Below, piece by piece: positions 18,669 through 27,174 of a stretch of 42,015 bases of DNA. Numbering within the stretch: position 1 is the first letter of the stretch; the number at the start of each line of letters is the position of its first letter. The notes under the pieces were generated by a model. That model had not been told where the DNA came from and did not search any database. It saw nothing but the letters and a program-made list of their open reading frames with translations. The stretch comes from Lentisphaeria bacterium (lineage in GTDB: Bacteria > Verrucomicrobiota > Lentisphaeria > Victivallales > Victivallaceae), in contig JAFTRX010000043.1 of the NCBI GenBank assembly GCA_017462015.1, forward strand, positions 1 through 42,015, in the 5' to 3' direction. Both the position numbers and the translations under genes were made by a program.

Positions 18669-18790
18669 CAATCTTGCTCTTGTCCCGGCGTAGCTTCAGC
18701 GAAGACGGATGCTCCCGCGAGCCTTTCCGGCGGACGTTGCTTCAGTCGAGGACAGTAGTCCACTCCTTCAGCCCCGCCTTGGAAAAACTC
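18669..18790 (+). repeat. Repeat R2, copy d (divergent)
   Basis: The first part (CTTGTCCCGGCGTAGCTTCA, GCGAAGACGG) matches the start of copy a at 7434. The second (CAGTCGAGGACAGTAGTCCA, CTCCTTCAGCCCCGCCTTGG) matches copy c at 32226. The remaining intergenic stretch to 19052 is GC-rich and noncoding. It includes three short GTCCTAC units near 18963-18990. Confidence 0.65.
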
Positions 18791-19052
18791 CCGGATAGCG
18801 GCGCGATATCGCCGCCTATCAACTGGGCTGGCTTTGTGTCGCCTGACGGCGACCAGGGTAGTGGTGATGTGCGCCGCTTGCGCGGCTTATGGAATGCCTG
18901 ACGGCGTTTTTTCGGCGTGCGCCAGCCCAATCCGCTACTAACTCCAGTTGGTTGTCTTACAAGTCCTACTTGTCCTACACGTCCTACTCTGACCTTCCGT
19001 TCCCGAGTGGCACTTCGCAGTGCGCCAGCTGCCAGCTCACTTGGCTCCGGTT

Positions 19053-19120
19053 GCGACCAACGGGAGCAAAAAAATACCCCGCTTTTTTTGAAAGGGAAAG
19101 GGGGTTTGGGGGAAGCAAAA
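19053..19120 (+). repeat. Repeat R3, intergenic copy
   Basis: GCGACCAACGGGAGCA followed by CCCCGCTTTTTTTGAAAGGG. It matches the insertion inside the first prepilin gene (7916-8034). No open gene is supported here. Confidence 0.7.
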
Positions 19121-19124
19121 AAGA

Positions 19125-20399
19125 TCACAGATCCAGAGTTTCTTCGGGGGGGAGGCTGGTTTGCAGGACTTCGCCTGCCAGATAGAGGGAACCTGAGATG
19201 ATGATACGGCGGGTGGAGGGAAGTTCCAGAGCCAGTTTCACGGCTTCCAGCGGATCGGGGCAGCCCTCACTTGAAACATTATTATTTGCCGCGAACTCCA
19301 TCAGCTTATCCGGGGTAAAGGATTCCCGGTTCCAGGTTCCGGGGGAAGTGAAGATGAAGTGATCGGTGAAGTGCGAGAGATTATTTACACATTCCTGAGC
19401 ATTTTTATCTGCAAATGCGGCGTAGACGGTGGTGAAACGTTCACCGGGATAGAGTTCTGACAGAGAGGCGGCAAGGGCTTCAGTTCCGTCAGGATTATGA
19501 CCGCCGTCAAGGATGATGCGGTCGCCGATCTTCTGGAAGCGCCCCGGCCAACGGACATGCTCCAATGAGGCGATGGCGGTGTCAAAATCAAAGTGCCAAC
19601 TTTTGCTCAAAAGTGCGAGTGCTTCGTAGACGATACGGAAGTTTTCGCGCTGCATTCTGCCGGGCAGGGCGAGGCGGATTTTCCTGCCGTCATAAGTAAA
19701 TTCCTGAAGGGGAACATCATTTCCGGCAACGATGCGGGCGGAAGAGGGGACATCTTCGCGGCAAGGATGGACGGCGACGCCGAGTTCAGCAGCTTTGGCG
19801 TAAATGACATCTTTGGCATCATCGGGAAGTTTTCCGTGAACGAGGGGGATGCCCGGTTTCAAAATACCGGCTTTTTCCCCGGCGATGAGAGCTGTAGTGT
19901 TGCCGAGATGGCTGACGTGGTCAAGAGCGATGTTGGTGATGATGCAAAGCTCCGGGGTGACGATGTTGGTGGCATCAAGTCTGCCGCCGAGACCGGTTTC
20001 CCAGACGACGACATCGCACTTTTCCGCTTTGAAGATCCGCAAAGCCAGTATGGTGGCAAATTCAAAATAGCTGAAACGCATACCGGAAATTTTGAAAAGT
20101 TCTTCGCCGTAGCGGTCAAAGCTCTCCTGATCGATCGATTTCCCGTTGACCCGGAAACGTTCCCGGATGTCGATGAGATGAGGCGAGGTGTAAAGACCGG
20201 TCTTCAAGCCGGCACCGCGCAAAGCCCGTTCCAGCATTGCCGCCGTCGAACCTTTGCCGTTGGTTCCGGCAATGTGGATGAAGCGGAGGTCGCGTTCGGG
20301 ATTTCCGGCAAGATGAGCCAGTTCCCGGGTGGATTCCAAACCGAGCCGGATGGAGTACATATCCAGCTTTTCAAAGAGGTCTTTGGTGTCGAAACTCAT
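19125..20399 (-). CDS. folC: Folylpolyglutamate/dihydrofolate synthase
   Basis: Cytosolic Mur-ligase family enzyme that adds glutamate to folates and/or dihydropteroate (424 aa). It has the P-loop HIAGTNGKGST (43-52) and TGLYTSPHLIDIRERFRVNG. VVWETGLGGRLDATNIV is typical of FolC, as is ITNIALDHVSHLGNT with its metal-binding His. LDGGHNPDGTEAL marks the C-terminal domain. I chose ATG 20399 because GGAGGAT lies 7 nt upstream. A 50-residue N-terminal extension to 20549 would run into tolB and is rejected. It follows tolB by 17 bp, probably one transcript. Confidence 0.92.
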   Translation of the reverse strand: MSFDTKDLFEKLDMYSIRLGLESTRELAHLAGNPERDLRFIHIAGTNGKGSTAAMLERALRGAGLKTGLYTSPHLIDIRERFRVNGKSIDQESFDRYGEELFKISGMRFSYFEFATILALRIFKAEKCDVVVWETGLGGRLDATNIVTPELCIITNIALDHVSHLGNTTALIAGEKAGILKPGIPLVHGKLPDDAKDVIYAKAAELGVAVHPCREDVPSSARIVAGNDVPLQEFTYDGRKIRLALPGRMQRENFRIVYEALALLSKSWHFDFDTAIASLEHVRWPGRFQKIGDRIILDGGHNPDGTEALAASLSELYPGERFTTVYAAFADKNAQECVNNLSHFTDHFIFTSPGTWNRESFTPDKLMEFAANNNVSSEGCPDPLEAVKLALELPSTRRIIISGSLYLAGEVLQTSLPPEETLDL

Positions 20400-20416
20400 A
20401 AAATTTATCCTCCGGA

Positions 20417-21622
20417 TCAGTTTCTTTTCAAGCAGGGCGACCACGACGGATCGAAAAGTTTGGAGTTGGTCTGTAGCAGAAGGCGCTGTTTGCCGGTTCT
20501 GGTGTCGATGACGTAAAGCGCCGATTTGCCGCCGATGGTGCGTTTGCACACGACCTGACGGTTATCCGCCGCCCATTCCGGGGACTCCCAGTTGCCGGGG
20601 AGTGCCACCACGCGCCGGTTTTCGCCGGTTTGGGTGTCGTAGACGGCAATGGTGTAATTTCCGGCAATGCGTGTGGCGTAGGCGATTTTCCCATCCTTGC
20701 TCCATGCCGGAGTCACGGCATCTGCGCCGATGGAGGGAAGCACTTTCAAATTGCGCCCGGAGGTGTCACTGATAAAAATGCGGGGATTGCCGCGGCGGTC
20801 GCTGACAAAGGCAATACTTCTGCCATCCGGACTCCAGCAGGGGGAGGCTTCCACGGCGATACCTCTGGTGAGGCGGCGGCGTTCCCGGTGGCGCAAGCCC
20901 AGCAGATAAAGGTCGACCTGATGGTCGGGACTGAGAATAACTGCCAGCATGGAACCGTCCGGACTTACCGCCGCACCGGTGTTGATGCCGCGCGAACTGG
21001 AAATGATGCGGCTGCGGCGCGGAGTGGCAACGGTGGTTTCAACGATTTCAATTCCGGAACGGTTGTATTTGGAAAAGTAGATGCTCTTGCCGGATGGACT
21101 CCAGCTCGGTTCAACATTGAGAGAACGGTAACTGGTGATCTGCTGGACGTTATTGCCGTCGATGTCGCAGATGAAAACGTTGCGTATGCCGGGGGCGCTT
21201 TCGGCGGTGAAAGCGATACGGGAACGGCAGAAGCCGCGAACTTTCAACTGGGCAAATGCGCGTTCAATGACGGTGTCTACCACGGTTTTGGCAACTTCAC
21301 GGCTGTCGGAATTCAAAGGGAAACGCCACGCGGCGACCGGAGTTTTGCTTTGATAAAGGCGGATGACCAGATTGCCGGAACCGGGTTCAGCGGCAACGGT
21401 GTAATCGGATTTCGCCGCATCGTTGCTCAAATCGAACCAGCCGCAAACGCCGAGAAAGGTGCGGATGTCGTTGCTGAGTTTGGGGTTGCCGGGGACGCCG
21501 GAAAAATAGACTGTAGGGTTGAGCTCAGCTTTCTTTTTGATCTCGATGACCCGGGCATCCAGACGGGGAAAAGCAACGGCAAAAAGCAGTACGGCAAGGA
21601 TGGAAAGTTTGGTTTTCAGCAT
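20417..21622 (-). CDS. tolB: TolB-like periplasmic beta-propeller protein
   Basis: Exported protein (401 aa) with signal peptide MLKTKLSILAVLLFAVAFPRLDA. The N-terminal alpha/beta domain (about 25-140) precedes a WD40-like PD40 propeller. Repeats read VEPSWSPSGKSIYFSK, AAVSPDGSMLAVIL, ASPCWSPDGRSIAFVSDRRG, VTPAWSKDGKIAYAT and ESPEWAADNRQVV. TolB acts with Pal at the outer membrane in the Tol-Pal system. No tolQRA or pal is in the window, and other PD40 proteins look alike, so the name is probable, not proven. It is the first gene of a tolB-folC pair. Confidence 0.82.
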   Translation of the reverse strand: MLKTKLSILAVLLFAVAFPRLDARVIEIKKKAELNPTVYFSGVPGNPKLSNDIRTFLGVCGWFDLSNDAAKSDYTVAAEPGSGNLVIRLYQSKTPVAAWRFPLNSDSREVAKTVVDTVIERAFAQLKVRGFCRSRIAFTAESAPGIRNVFICDIDGNNVQQITSYRSLNVEPSWSPSGKSIYFSKYNRSGIEIVETTVATPRRSRIISSSRGINTGAAVSPDGSMLAVILSPDHQVDLYLLGLRHRERRRLTRGIAVEASPCWSPDGRSIAFVSDRRGNPRIFISDTSGRNLKVLPSIGADAVTPAWSKDGKIAYATRIAGNYTIAVYDTQTGENRRVVALPGNWESPEWAADNRQVVCKRTIGGKSALYVIDTRTGKQRLLLQTNSKLFDPSWSPCLKRN

Positions 21623-21679
21623 GGTATCTCCTGTGGTAAAGTGGTTGTGTAAAATGCATGCACAAAAAATAGTCTCATT

Positions 21680-22759
21680 TCAGTAATTTTTCAATGCGTT
21701 TTTTAACTCAGAAGCCAAAAAATCCACATCATTTTCACTGTTGGAATCATCAAGGCTGACCCGGAAGCCGCTGTAAGCGGCATTTTTGTTCAAACCAAGC
21801 GCCAGCAGAGCCGGGCTCGGATTGCCGGATTCGGCGGCGCAGGCACTGCCGGCAGCCGTGCAGATGCCAGCAGAGGAAAGCGCCCGGACGATCACGGCAG
21901 ATTGGACGTTGTCCAGAAGAAAGTTCCGGATGTAAGGCGAGGTGTCAGCCCCGGAGGGAAGCGTGGGATAAACGCCGATGGCGGCAAAGCGTTCTTCCAG
22001 ACGTGCGGCAAGAACGGAGACTTTGCGGAAATTTTCTTCCATGCGCTGTTTGCGGTACTCTGCGGCAAATGCCAGAGTCATCGCCATGGGAACACTGACC
22101 CGTGAGGCGGCGTAATCTTTACTGCGGAAGGCTGAGGCAAAAGCGGGGAAGCGCAAAAGTTGCGGGGCATCTTTGCGAAAGAGTATCGCCGCGCCGCCGG
22201 GAGAACCGAATTTTACTCCGGAGATGATATGGATATCCGCATCCGGAGACATGGCAAGTTTTCCCGCCGACTGCACGGCATCGGTTATTTTTAACGCGCC
22301 GGGAAAGGCGGCAAAGAGCCGGGGCAGTTCCTGAATGATGCCGATCTCACTTTGAACATGGTGAAATATTACCGCATCGGCAGGTGGAAGCTCCGACGGC
22401 AGAATGATTTTTCCGTCCCGGGCGCAGGGCAGGGCGGTGAAGTCGGTCTTTGTGCGGAAATTAGCTGTCAGCGCCGGATGTTCCAGAGTGCTGGAAACGA
22501 CACGTTTGCCGTTGAGAAAAGCCGCCAGAAAACGGAACGCTCCAGTTGCGCTGTCGCACCAGATGACAGCGTATTTCCCGGGGGCATCCAGCAGAGCCGC
22601 CAACAGGCGGGATGCCGCATCGGCAAGAGCCATCCGGGCATCGTAGGAGAGTTTGTGCAGAGATTCCTGATTGGCGTAACAATTGCGCATGGCATCCATG
22701 CAATATTGAAGAACAGCTTCTTCCGGGCGGGTTGCCGCCGCGTGGTCAAAATATATCAT
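21680..22759 (-). CDS. Cysteine desulfurase-like class V aminotransferase
   Basis: PLP enzyme of the NifS/IscS family (359 aa). It has the N-terminal IYFDHAAATRPEE, ESLHKLSYDARM, and STLEHPA with the conserved His. The PLP-Lys segment reads SGVKFGSPGG, with Val in place of the usual His before Lys. The C-terminal AAGSACAAESG contains a candidate catalytic Cys. Overall it is shorter and more divergent than the paralogue that starts at 22923 on the other strand. I prefer ATG 22759 (MIYFDHAA, as in the family); ATG 22816 would add 19 residues, and neither has a strong ribosome site. Desulfurase activity is probable but unproven. Confidence 0.75.
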   Translation of the reverse strand: MIYFDHAAATRPEEAVLQYCMDAMRNCYANQESLHKLSYDARMALADAASRLLAALLDAPGKYAVIWCDSATGAFRFLAAFLNGKRVVSSTLEHPALTANFRTKTDFTALPCARDGKIILPSELPPADAVIFHHVQSEIGIIQELPRLFAAFPGALKITDAVQSAGKLAMSPDADIHIISGVKFGSPGGAAILFRKDAPQLLRFPAFASAFRSKDYAASRVSVPMAMTLAFAAEYRKQRMEENFRKVSVLAARLEERFAAIGVYPTLPSGADTSPYIRNFLLDNVQSAVIVRALSSAGICTAAGSACAAESGNPSPALLALGLNKNAAYSGFRVSLDDSNSENDVDFLASELKNALKNY

Positions 22760-22855
22760 AGTCTCGATCGGTGTGTTTGAGTACGGTTTTCCGGGATGAA
22801 CATTTCTCAATGGCATAAAATAACCGTTTTCCTGCGATTTTTCAAGATTAACAGG

Positions 22856-22883
22856 TTGAAATTTTCAAATTTTGTGGTATTCT
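22856..22883 (+). promoter_or_regulatory. Probable promoter of the cysteine desulfurase gene
   Basis: TTGAAA (22856-22861), 16-nt spacer, TATTCT (22878-22883), about 40 nt before the start. Confidence 0.5.
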
Positions 22884-22922
22884 ATAAGAATGACATTCTT
22901 CCATAAAGGAGTTTTAGGATAT

Positions 22923-24107
22923 ATGGAAAGCAAAACCATTTATTTGGACAATAATGCCACCACCTGTGTGGCACCGGAAGTTTTGGAGGCGATGAAGCCG
23001 TTTTTCTGTGAATATTACGGCAATCCGTCCAGTATTCACCGTTTCGGCGGCAGCGTGGCGGCGCATGTGGAAACTGCCCGGCGGCAGGTCGCTGAACTGC
23101 TGGGCGCCGCATGGCGGGATAAAGATGGTAACGCCTCTGAAATAATCTTTACCAGTTGCGGTACCGAAGGGGATAATGCGGCGCTGAATGCCGCCGTCAA
23201 TGCCCGGCCGGAACGGAAAAAAGTGGTGACCACCGTGGTCGAACATCCTGCGGTATTGCATTATTGCGAAGAACTTGAGCGGCGCGGATATGAGATCGTC
23301 AAGCTCCCTGTCGATGGTTGCGGCAGACTTGATATGGCGGCGCTGGAACGGGAAGTCGATGAAAATACTGCGGTTGTATCGGTGATGTGGGCGAACAATG
23401 AGACCGGAACCATTTTTCCGGTAAAAGAGGTGTGTGCCGCGGCGCATGCCAAAGGTGCGCTTTTTCATACTGATGCAGTTCAGGCGGCGGGAAAGGTTAA
23501 AATCGATGTCGATGCACTGGATATCGACTTTTTGACCGTTTCCGGACATAAAGTTCATGCTCCCAAAGGTGTCGGAGCGTTGTTCGTCCGGCGCGGCATC
23601 CGGTTTACGCCGCTGATTTTCGGCGGTCACCAGGAGCGTTCCCGGCGGGGAGGTACGGAAAACGTGGCTTCCATCGTCGGTTTCGGTAAGGCATGCAGTA
23701 TGTGCCATGAGAAACTTGAAGAAGAATATGCGCTGCTTTCCGGAATGAGAGATGAGTTTGAACGGCGGGTCGCGGCAACTGTTCCGAAGATCCGGATCAA
23801 TGGTGATCTTGCCAACCGTCTCCCCGGAACGTCATCAATCAGTTTTGACTGCATTGAGGGTGAAAGCATCCTGATGCTGTTGGATATGTTCGGCATTTGT
23901 GCTTCCAGTGGTTCAGCGTGTACCACCGGAAGTCTGGAACCGTCTCACGTCTTGCGGGCAATGGGGATCCCGTACAGTGCGGCACACGGAACGGTGCGTT
24001 TCAGCTTTTCCCGCTACAACACTATGGAAGAGGTGGTGTTTACGGCTGAAAAACTGCCGCCGGTGATAGCGAGACTCCGGGAGATCTCCCCGTATTGGAA
24101 AGGTTGA
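22923..24107 (+). CDS. nifS: Cysteine desulfurase, NifS/IscS type
   Basis: PLP enzyme that takes sulfur from cysteine for Fe-S clusters and other thio-cofactors (394 aa). It has IYLDNNATT at the start, EYYGNPSSIHRFG, FTSCGTEGDNAAL, VEHPAVL with the PLP-stacking His, and MWANNETGTIFPV. HTDAVQAAGK and SGHKVHAPKGVGAL carry the Schiff-base Lys. GGHQERSRRGGTENV follows, and the loop SSGSACTTGSLEPSHVL has the active Cys. ATG 22923 (MESKTIYLD) is chosen; an in-frame upstream ATG at 22872 lies inside the promoter region. DUF493 follows by 4 bp. No iscU is nearby. The iscS name would be equally acceptable. Confidence 0.92.
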   Translation: MESKTIYLDNNATTCVAPEVLEAMKPFFCEYYGNPSSIHRFGGSVAAHVETARRQVAELLGAAWRDKDGNASEIIFTSCGTEGDNAALNAAVNARPERKKVVTTVVEHPAVLHYCEELERRGYEIVKLPVDGCGRLDMAALEREVDENTAVVSVMWANNETGTIFPVKEVCAAAHAKGALFHTDAVQAAGKVKIDVDALDIDFLTVSGHKVHAPKGVGALFVRRGIRFTPLIFGGHQERSRRGGTENVASIVGFGKACSMCHEKLEEEYALLSGMRDEFERRVAATVPKIRINGDLANRLPGTSSISFDCIEGESILMLLDMFGICASSGSACTTGSLEPSHVLRAMGIPYSAAHGTVRFSFSRYNTMEEVVFTAEKLPPVIARLREISPYWKG

Positions 24108-24111
24108 TGCG

Positions 24112-24381
24112 ATGGATGAGAAAAAAGCAGAAATAGTGTTTCCCTCTCCGTGGGAATACCGGGTGTTCAGCGTAACCGCCCAGGCGGATGATGTGGAAAA
24201 AGGCATGCGTGGGATCGTGGAGGCGATGAAGCTTTCTGACGTGCAGTTGGAGCGCGGCCCGGTCTCCGGAAGCGGCAGTTACCGGGCGTTGCGGCTGACG
24301 GTTACAGTTGGCAGCAAGGATGAAGCAAATGCTCTTGGCGAAGAGATCAAAAAGTTGGAAGGTGTCCGTTTTATTTTGTGA
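24112..24381 (+). CDS. DUF493 (YbeD-like) small protein
   Basis: 89-residue protein of the YbeD/DUF493 family, an ACT-like alpha/beta fold. It has FPSPWEYRVFSVTAQADDV at the start, GPVSGSGSYRALRLTVTV in the middle and EGVRFIL at the end. The family has no firm function; E. coli YbeD lies near lipoate genes. It follows nifS by 4 bp and is probably translated from the same message. Confidence 0.85.
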   Translation: MDEKKAEIVFPSPWEYRVFSVTAQADDVEKGMRGIVEAMKLSDVQLERGPVSGSGSYRALRLTVTVGSKDEANALGEEIKKLEGVRFIL

Positions 24382-24439
24382 AAAATTGTTTTTTTTTGAA
24401 AAAAAACTGAAAATTTTTTGTAAAAAGAGCCGGATTGAT

Positions 24440-24468
24440 TTGACAACAGCACACTTCCGTGCTAAATT
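24440..24468 (+). promoter_or_regulatory. Strong promoter of the envelope module
   Basis: TTGACA (24440-24445), 17-nt spacer, TAAATT (24463-24468), about 70 nt before ATG 24538. Confidence 0.75.
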
Positions 24469-24537
24469 TTCTAAGTGTGATTGGATTTGTTCAATAGGTT
24501 TTTTTATAACAATTAAAAATATAAAGGCGTAAAAGGT

Positions 24538-25788
24538 ATGAAAGCTCTTAACATCACCCTCAGTATCGTTATCTTCCTGTTGGCAGCCGCCAGTGCCGTG
24601 TTCTCGTATTTCCTGTTCGAGAAACGCGCTCAGTTTGTCAGCAGTCACAATGCCATGGCGGCGGCGATCCGTGAAAACTCGGTTGCGCTTGATCCCAGTT
24701 CTGAGATCACCATGGACAAACTTGCACATCACAAGCATGTTGAGCTGGGCGGTCACCTTGCTCTGTTCAAAAAGCAGGTCAACGCTGTTATCGAACAGCG
24801 CAACAGCATGGCTGATTCTCTGCGCCACATTTCCAGCGTGGCCGCCAGCAAAGGGCCCAACCCCTCTGCTGAAGAATATCGTTCTCTGGAAAAGACTTCG
24901 GCTAACATCAACCGTGTGCAGAATCAGGTTCGCAGCGTGGTTGAAGGTCGTAACGGAACCACCCGTGCCGTCGTCGCGCTTGCCCGTGCTTACCGGGTGA
25001 CGATCCAAGGTGAAAAACTTAACACTGCGGTCGACTACGAAGCCAGCAATGAGGCGCTTTCTCCGTTGAAGGCGTTTATCAATTCGGTTGTCCGGAATAA
25101 AGAAACCTATCGCAACACCCTCGGTTTGATTGCCCGTGCTTCCGGCAGAACGATCAATGTTTCTGACAAAAACGGTGCTACCGATGCCAAAGCGGTTCTC
25201 AGTGCTGTTCAGAAGAAAGCTAATGAGGTTGCCGGTTTGAAACGGGATCTCACCAGAGTACAGAGCGAAAACCGTAAGCTGACTGCCAGCAATCGTACCA
25301 AAGATAAACAGCTCAGCGCTGCTGCCCGCTCTCTTACTGATACCAGAAATGCTCTCCGCGATTTGAAGACCTCCATCGGTGTTGCTCAGGATTTTGTTCC
25401 GTGGAAACCCGGTTCGGTTGATGCGCGTTCCCGTCTCTTCGGTAAAGTTACCGGTGTCAACCGCGAACTTGGTTACTTCGTTATCGACCTCGGAGCTAAG
25501 AGTGTTGTCTATCAGGTCAGCAACAAAAAACGTCTGCCGGTCAAACTCAACTTGAGCACCGATGTTGAAGTCATGGTCGTCCGCGGCACTGAAAACAACA
25601 GCGATCCGAAACTCTGGCTCAAGGAAGACGGTTCGGTTATCGACAGCGTTGAACTTGCCAAGCGCGATGAGTTCGTTGCCTCCAGCCGCCTCAAGAGAAT
25701 CGGCGAAAGCGAATCCGTGCTTGATATTCCCGTCGGTGCTGATATCAAAGTCGGTGACCTCGTCCTTTACAAGACCATTAAGAAATAA
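24538..25788 (+). CDS. Unrecognised membrane-anchored coiled-coil protein
   Basis: 416-residue protein that I do not recognise. Residues 5-27 form one membrane helix (LNITLSIVIFLLAAASAVFSY), so most of the protein is probably periplasmic. Residues about 40-200 are mostly helical. About 205-285 is a predicted coiled coil (VAGLKRDLTRVQSENRKL). About 300-416 is beta-rich (LFGKVTGVNRELGYFVIDLG, LPVKLNLSTDVEVMVVRG, DIPVGADIKVGDLVLYK), resembling OB or barrel-sandwich domains. A consensus promoter and smooth, biased codon choice suggest high expression. A 42-residue membrane peptide and a small lipoprotein follow closely. A structural role across the envelope is inference. Confidence 0.8.
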   Translation: MKALNITLSIVIFLLAAASAVFSYFLFEKRAQFVSSHNAMAAAIRENSVALDPSSEITMDKLAHHKHVELGGHLALFKKQVNAVIEQRNSMADSLRHISSVAASKGPNPSAEEYRSLEKTSANINRVQNQVRSVVEGRNGTTRAVVALARAYRVTIQGEKLNTAVDYEASNEALSPLKAFINSVVRNKETYRNTLGLIARASGRTINVSDKNGATDAKAVLSAVQKKANEVAGLKRDLTRVQSENRKLTASNRTKDKQLSAAARSLTDTRNALRDLKTSIGVAQDFVPWKPGSVDARSRLFGKVTGVNRELGYFVIDLGAKSVVYQVSNKKRLPVKLNLSTDVEVMVVRGTENNSDPKLWLKEDGSVIDSVELAKRDEFVASSRLKRIGESESVLDIPVGADIKVGDLVLYKTIKK

Positions 25789-25807
25789 TTCAGTGGAGGT
25801 AAAGATC

Positions 25808-25936
25808 ATGTGGAAGTCAACCTTCTTTACTGTGATGATCGTTCTTACCTTTCTGGCGGTCGGTGCGACCGTTGCACTGCAGGCGATCGAGATGAAAGAT
25901 TACGGTCTTATCACGATGTTGCTGGAGAAGTTCTGA
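25808..25936 (+). CDS. Small single-span membrane peptide (42 aa)
   Basis: Begins MWKSTFFTVMIVLTFLAVGA, a single hydrophobic helix, and ends with the short charged tail EMKDYGLITMLLEKF. GGAGG lies 9 nt before ATG 25808, so translation is likely despite the size. It is 19 bp after the coiled-coil gene and directly abuts the lipoprotein gene. The family is unknown. Confidence 0.7.
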   Translation: MWKSTFFTVMIVLTFLAVGATVALQAIEMKDYGLITMLLEKF

Positions 25937-26095
25937 GTGAAGAGTCTCCGGAATGATATGTGGAAATTCATTGCCGTCACCATTGGTGTGACGGCAATGT
26001 TTTTTATAGCCGGATGCACGGAACTGGAACGGCAGGGGTACAGCCCGATACCGCAGAATTCTCCCGGAGCATGGGAGATGAATCCATACTATTGA
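25937..26095 (+). CDS. Small lipoprotein
   Basis: Up to 52 residues starting at GTG 25937, which directly follows the previous TGA (GGAG 9 nt upstream). Alternatively it is 45 residues from ATG 25958 (MWKFIAVTIGVTAM). The lipobox FIAGC is clear. The mature part is only about 26 residues and Pro/Asn-rich (TELERQGYSPIPQNSPGAWE). It would be anchored to the membrane by its lipidated Cys. Third gene of the envelope module; function unknown. Confidence 0.7.
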   Translation: MKSLRNDMWKFIAVTIGVTAMFFIAGCTELERQGYSPIPQNSPGAWEMNPYY

Positions 26096-26115
26096 TCGGG
26101 GGAGCGGGGGCAGGA

Positions 26116-26979
26116 TCAGTTGCTGATGTTCTGCTTTTCCGGCAGATGCAGCTGATCCCGGAAACGTCCCGGCGGAGTGCCGCGCAATTTATGGAATACT
26201 CTTGAGAAGTAGAATTGATCCCGGAACCCGGACGCAAATGCAACTTCAGCAACTGTTGCATCCGGATTGTTCCGCCAGAATTGTTCGGCTATATTCAGCC
26301 GTTTTTCCAGCAGCAGACCTTTGAAGGTGGTCTGGTGATTTTTGCGTAAAAACTGGGAAATCGTAGAGACACTGCGACCCAGTTTTTTTGCCATATCCGG
26401 CAGACGGATATCCTCTGTCGCGTGTTTCTCAATGTATTTGTCGATCTCTTCGCGCAAGCGGTCGCCTTGAAGTACCGCAAGCTCCCGGACGGTGATATAA
26501 TCAATGAACGTCCGCAGTACACCGAGAATGGCTTGCAGTTTTTCTTCACTGAAACAGGGCAGGGCATCGAATGATTCCTGCATCTGCCTCAACATCTCAG
26601 CTGAAGTATCCGGCAGTTGCGGGACGGTGTCCCCCTCCAACCGGAACTGTCCGAGCATCACAAAGCCTGCCGGAACTCCGCGTATGCACACCGGTGCAAG
26701 GCACTCCCGCAATCCCGCGTGGCAGCGGTAAGTGATCGTTTTGCCGGTGTCAAGAACCTCCTGACGTTTGTCATTGTCCATTGAGACACACAGCTCCCAG
26801 TTTCCGAGTTCTGTCTGCACGATGCGGCAGTAATCGCAGTTCCGCATGGCCTTGCCCCGGCGCAGGCAGTCTCCGGAGATGGAGAAAAAAGTTACCCGGA
26901 CATCCAGCAACGCGGCAAAGTCATCCAATAGAGATTGAACCTTGTCGCTTAAAAACAGTTCTAAAGGAGTGCGTTTCAT
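26116..26979 (-). CDS. AraC-family regulator with PocR sensory domain
   Basis: One-component transcription regulator (287 aa). The N-terminal PocR domain (about 10-150) has the cysteine-rich segment NCDYCRIVQTELGNWELCVSMD and TYRCHAGLRECLAPV. This is typical of PocR domains thought to bind small hydrocarbon or sugar-derived ligands. The C-terminal AraC double HTH (about 190-280) has LPDMAKKLGRSVSTISQFLR and VAEVAFASGFRDQFYFSRVFH. ATG 26979 gives the domain a natural start; an in-frame GTG at 27015 would add 12 residues. It is divergent from the hexosamine kinase gene, which it probably controls (inference). Confidence 0.88.
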   Translation of the reverse strand: MKRTPLELFLSDKVQSLLDDFAALLDVRVTFFSISGDCLRRGKAMRNCDYCRIVQTELGNWELCVSMDNDKRQEVLDTGKTITYRCHAGLRECLAPVCIRGVPAGFVMLGQFRLEGDTVPQLPDTSAEMLRQMQESFDALPCFSEEKLQAILGVLRTFIDYITVRELAVLQGDRLREEIDKYIEKHATEDIRLPDMAKKLGRSVSTISQFLRKNHQTTFKGLLLEKRLNIAEQFWRNNPDATVAEVAFASGFRDQFYFSRVFHKLRGTPPGRFRDQLHLPEKQNISN

Positions 26980-27174
26980 GTGGAGTATTTTTTTGTGTGT
27001 CAGTTGAATTTGCACATAATATAATCTGTTTTTGCAAAAAAATCCATAGCAGTCGTAAATTATTCTATTTTATTTTTGAAAAAAGGTGATATATTTTATG
27101 CTGTCATATCAAATTAAGTAAAGCAGGTTTGGTAAAGATGTTCAGAACTTGCGCCAGAAAAAAGGAGTTTATTT

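Noticed and set aside
24040-25809. 589-codon minus-strand frame
   Set aside because: It crosses nifS, DUF493 and the envelope gene in antisense and has no family features.
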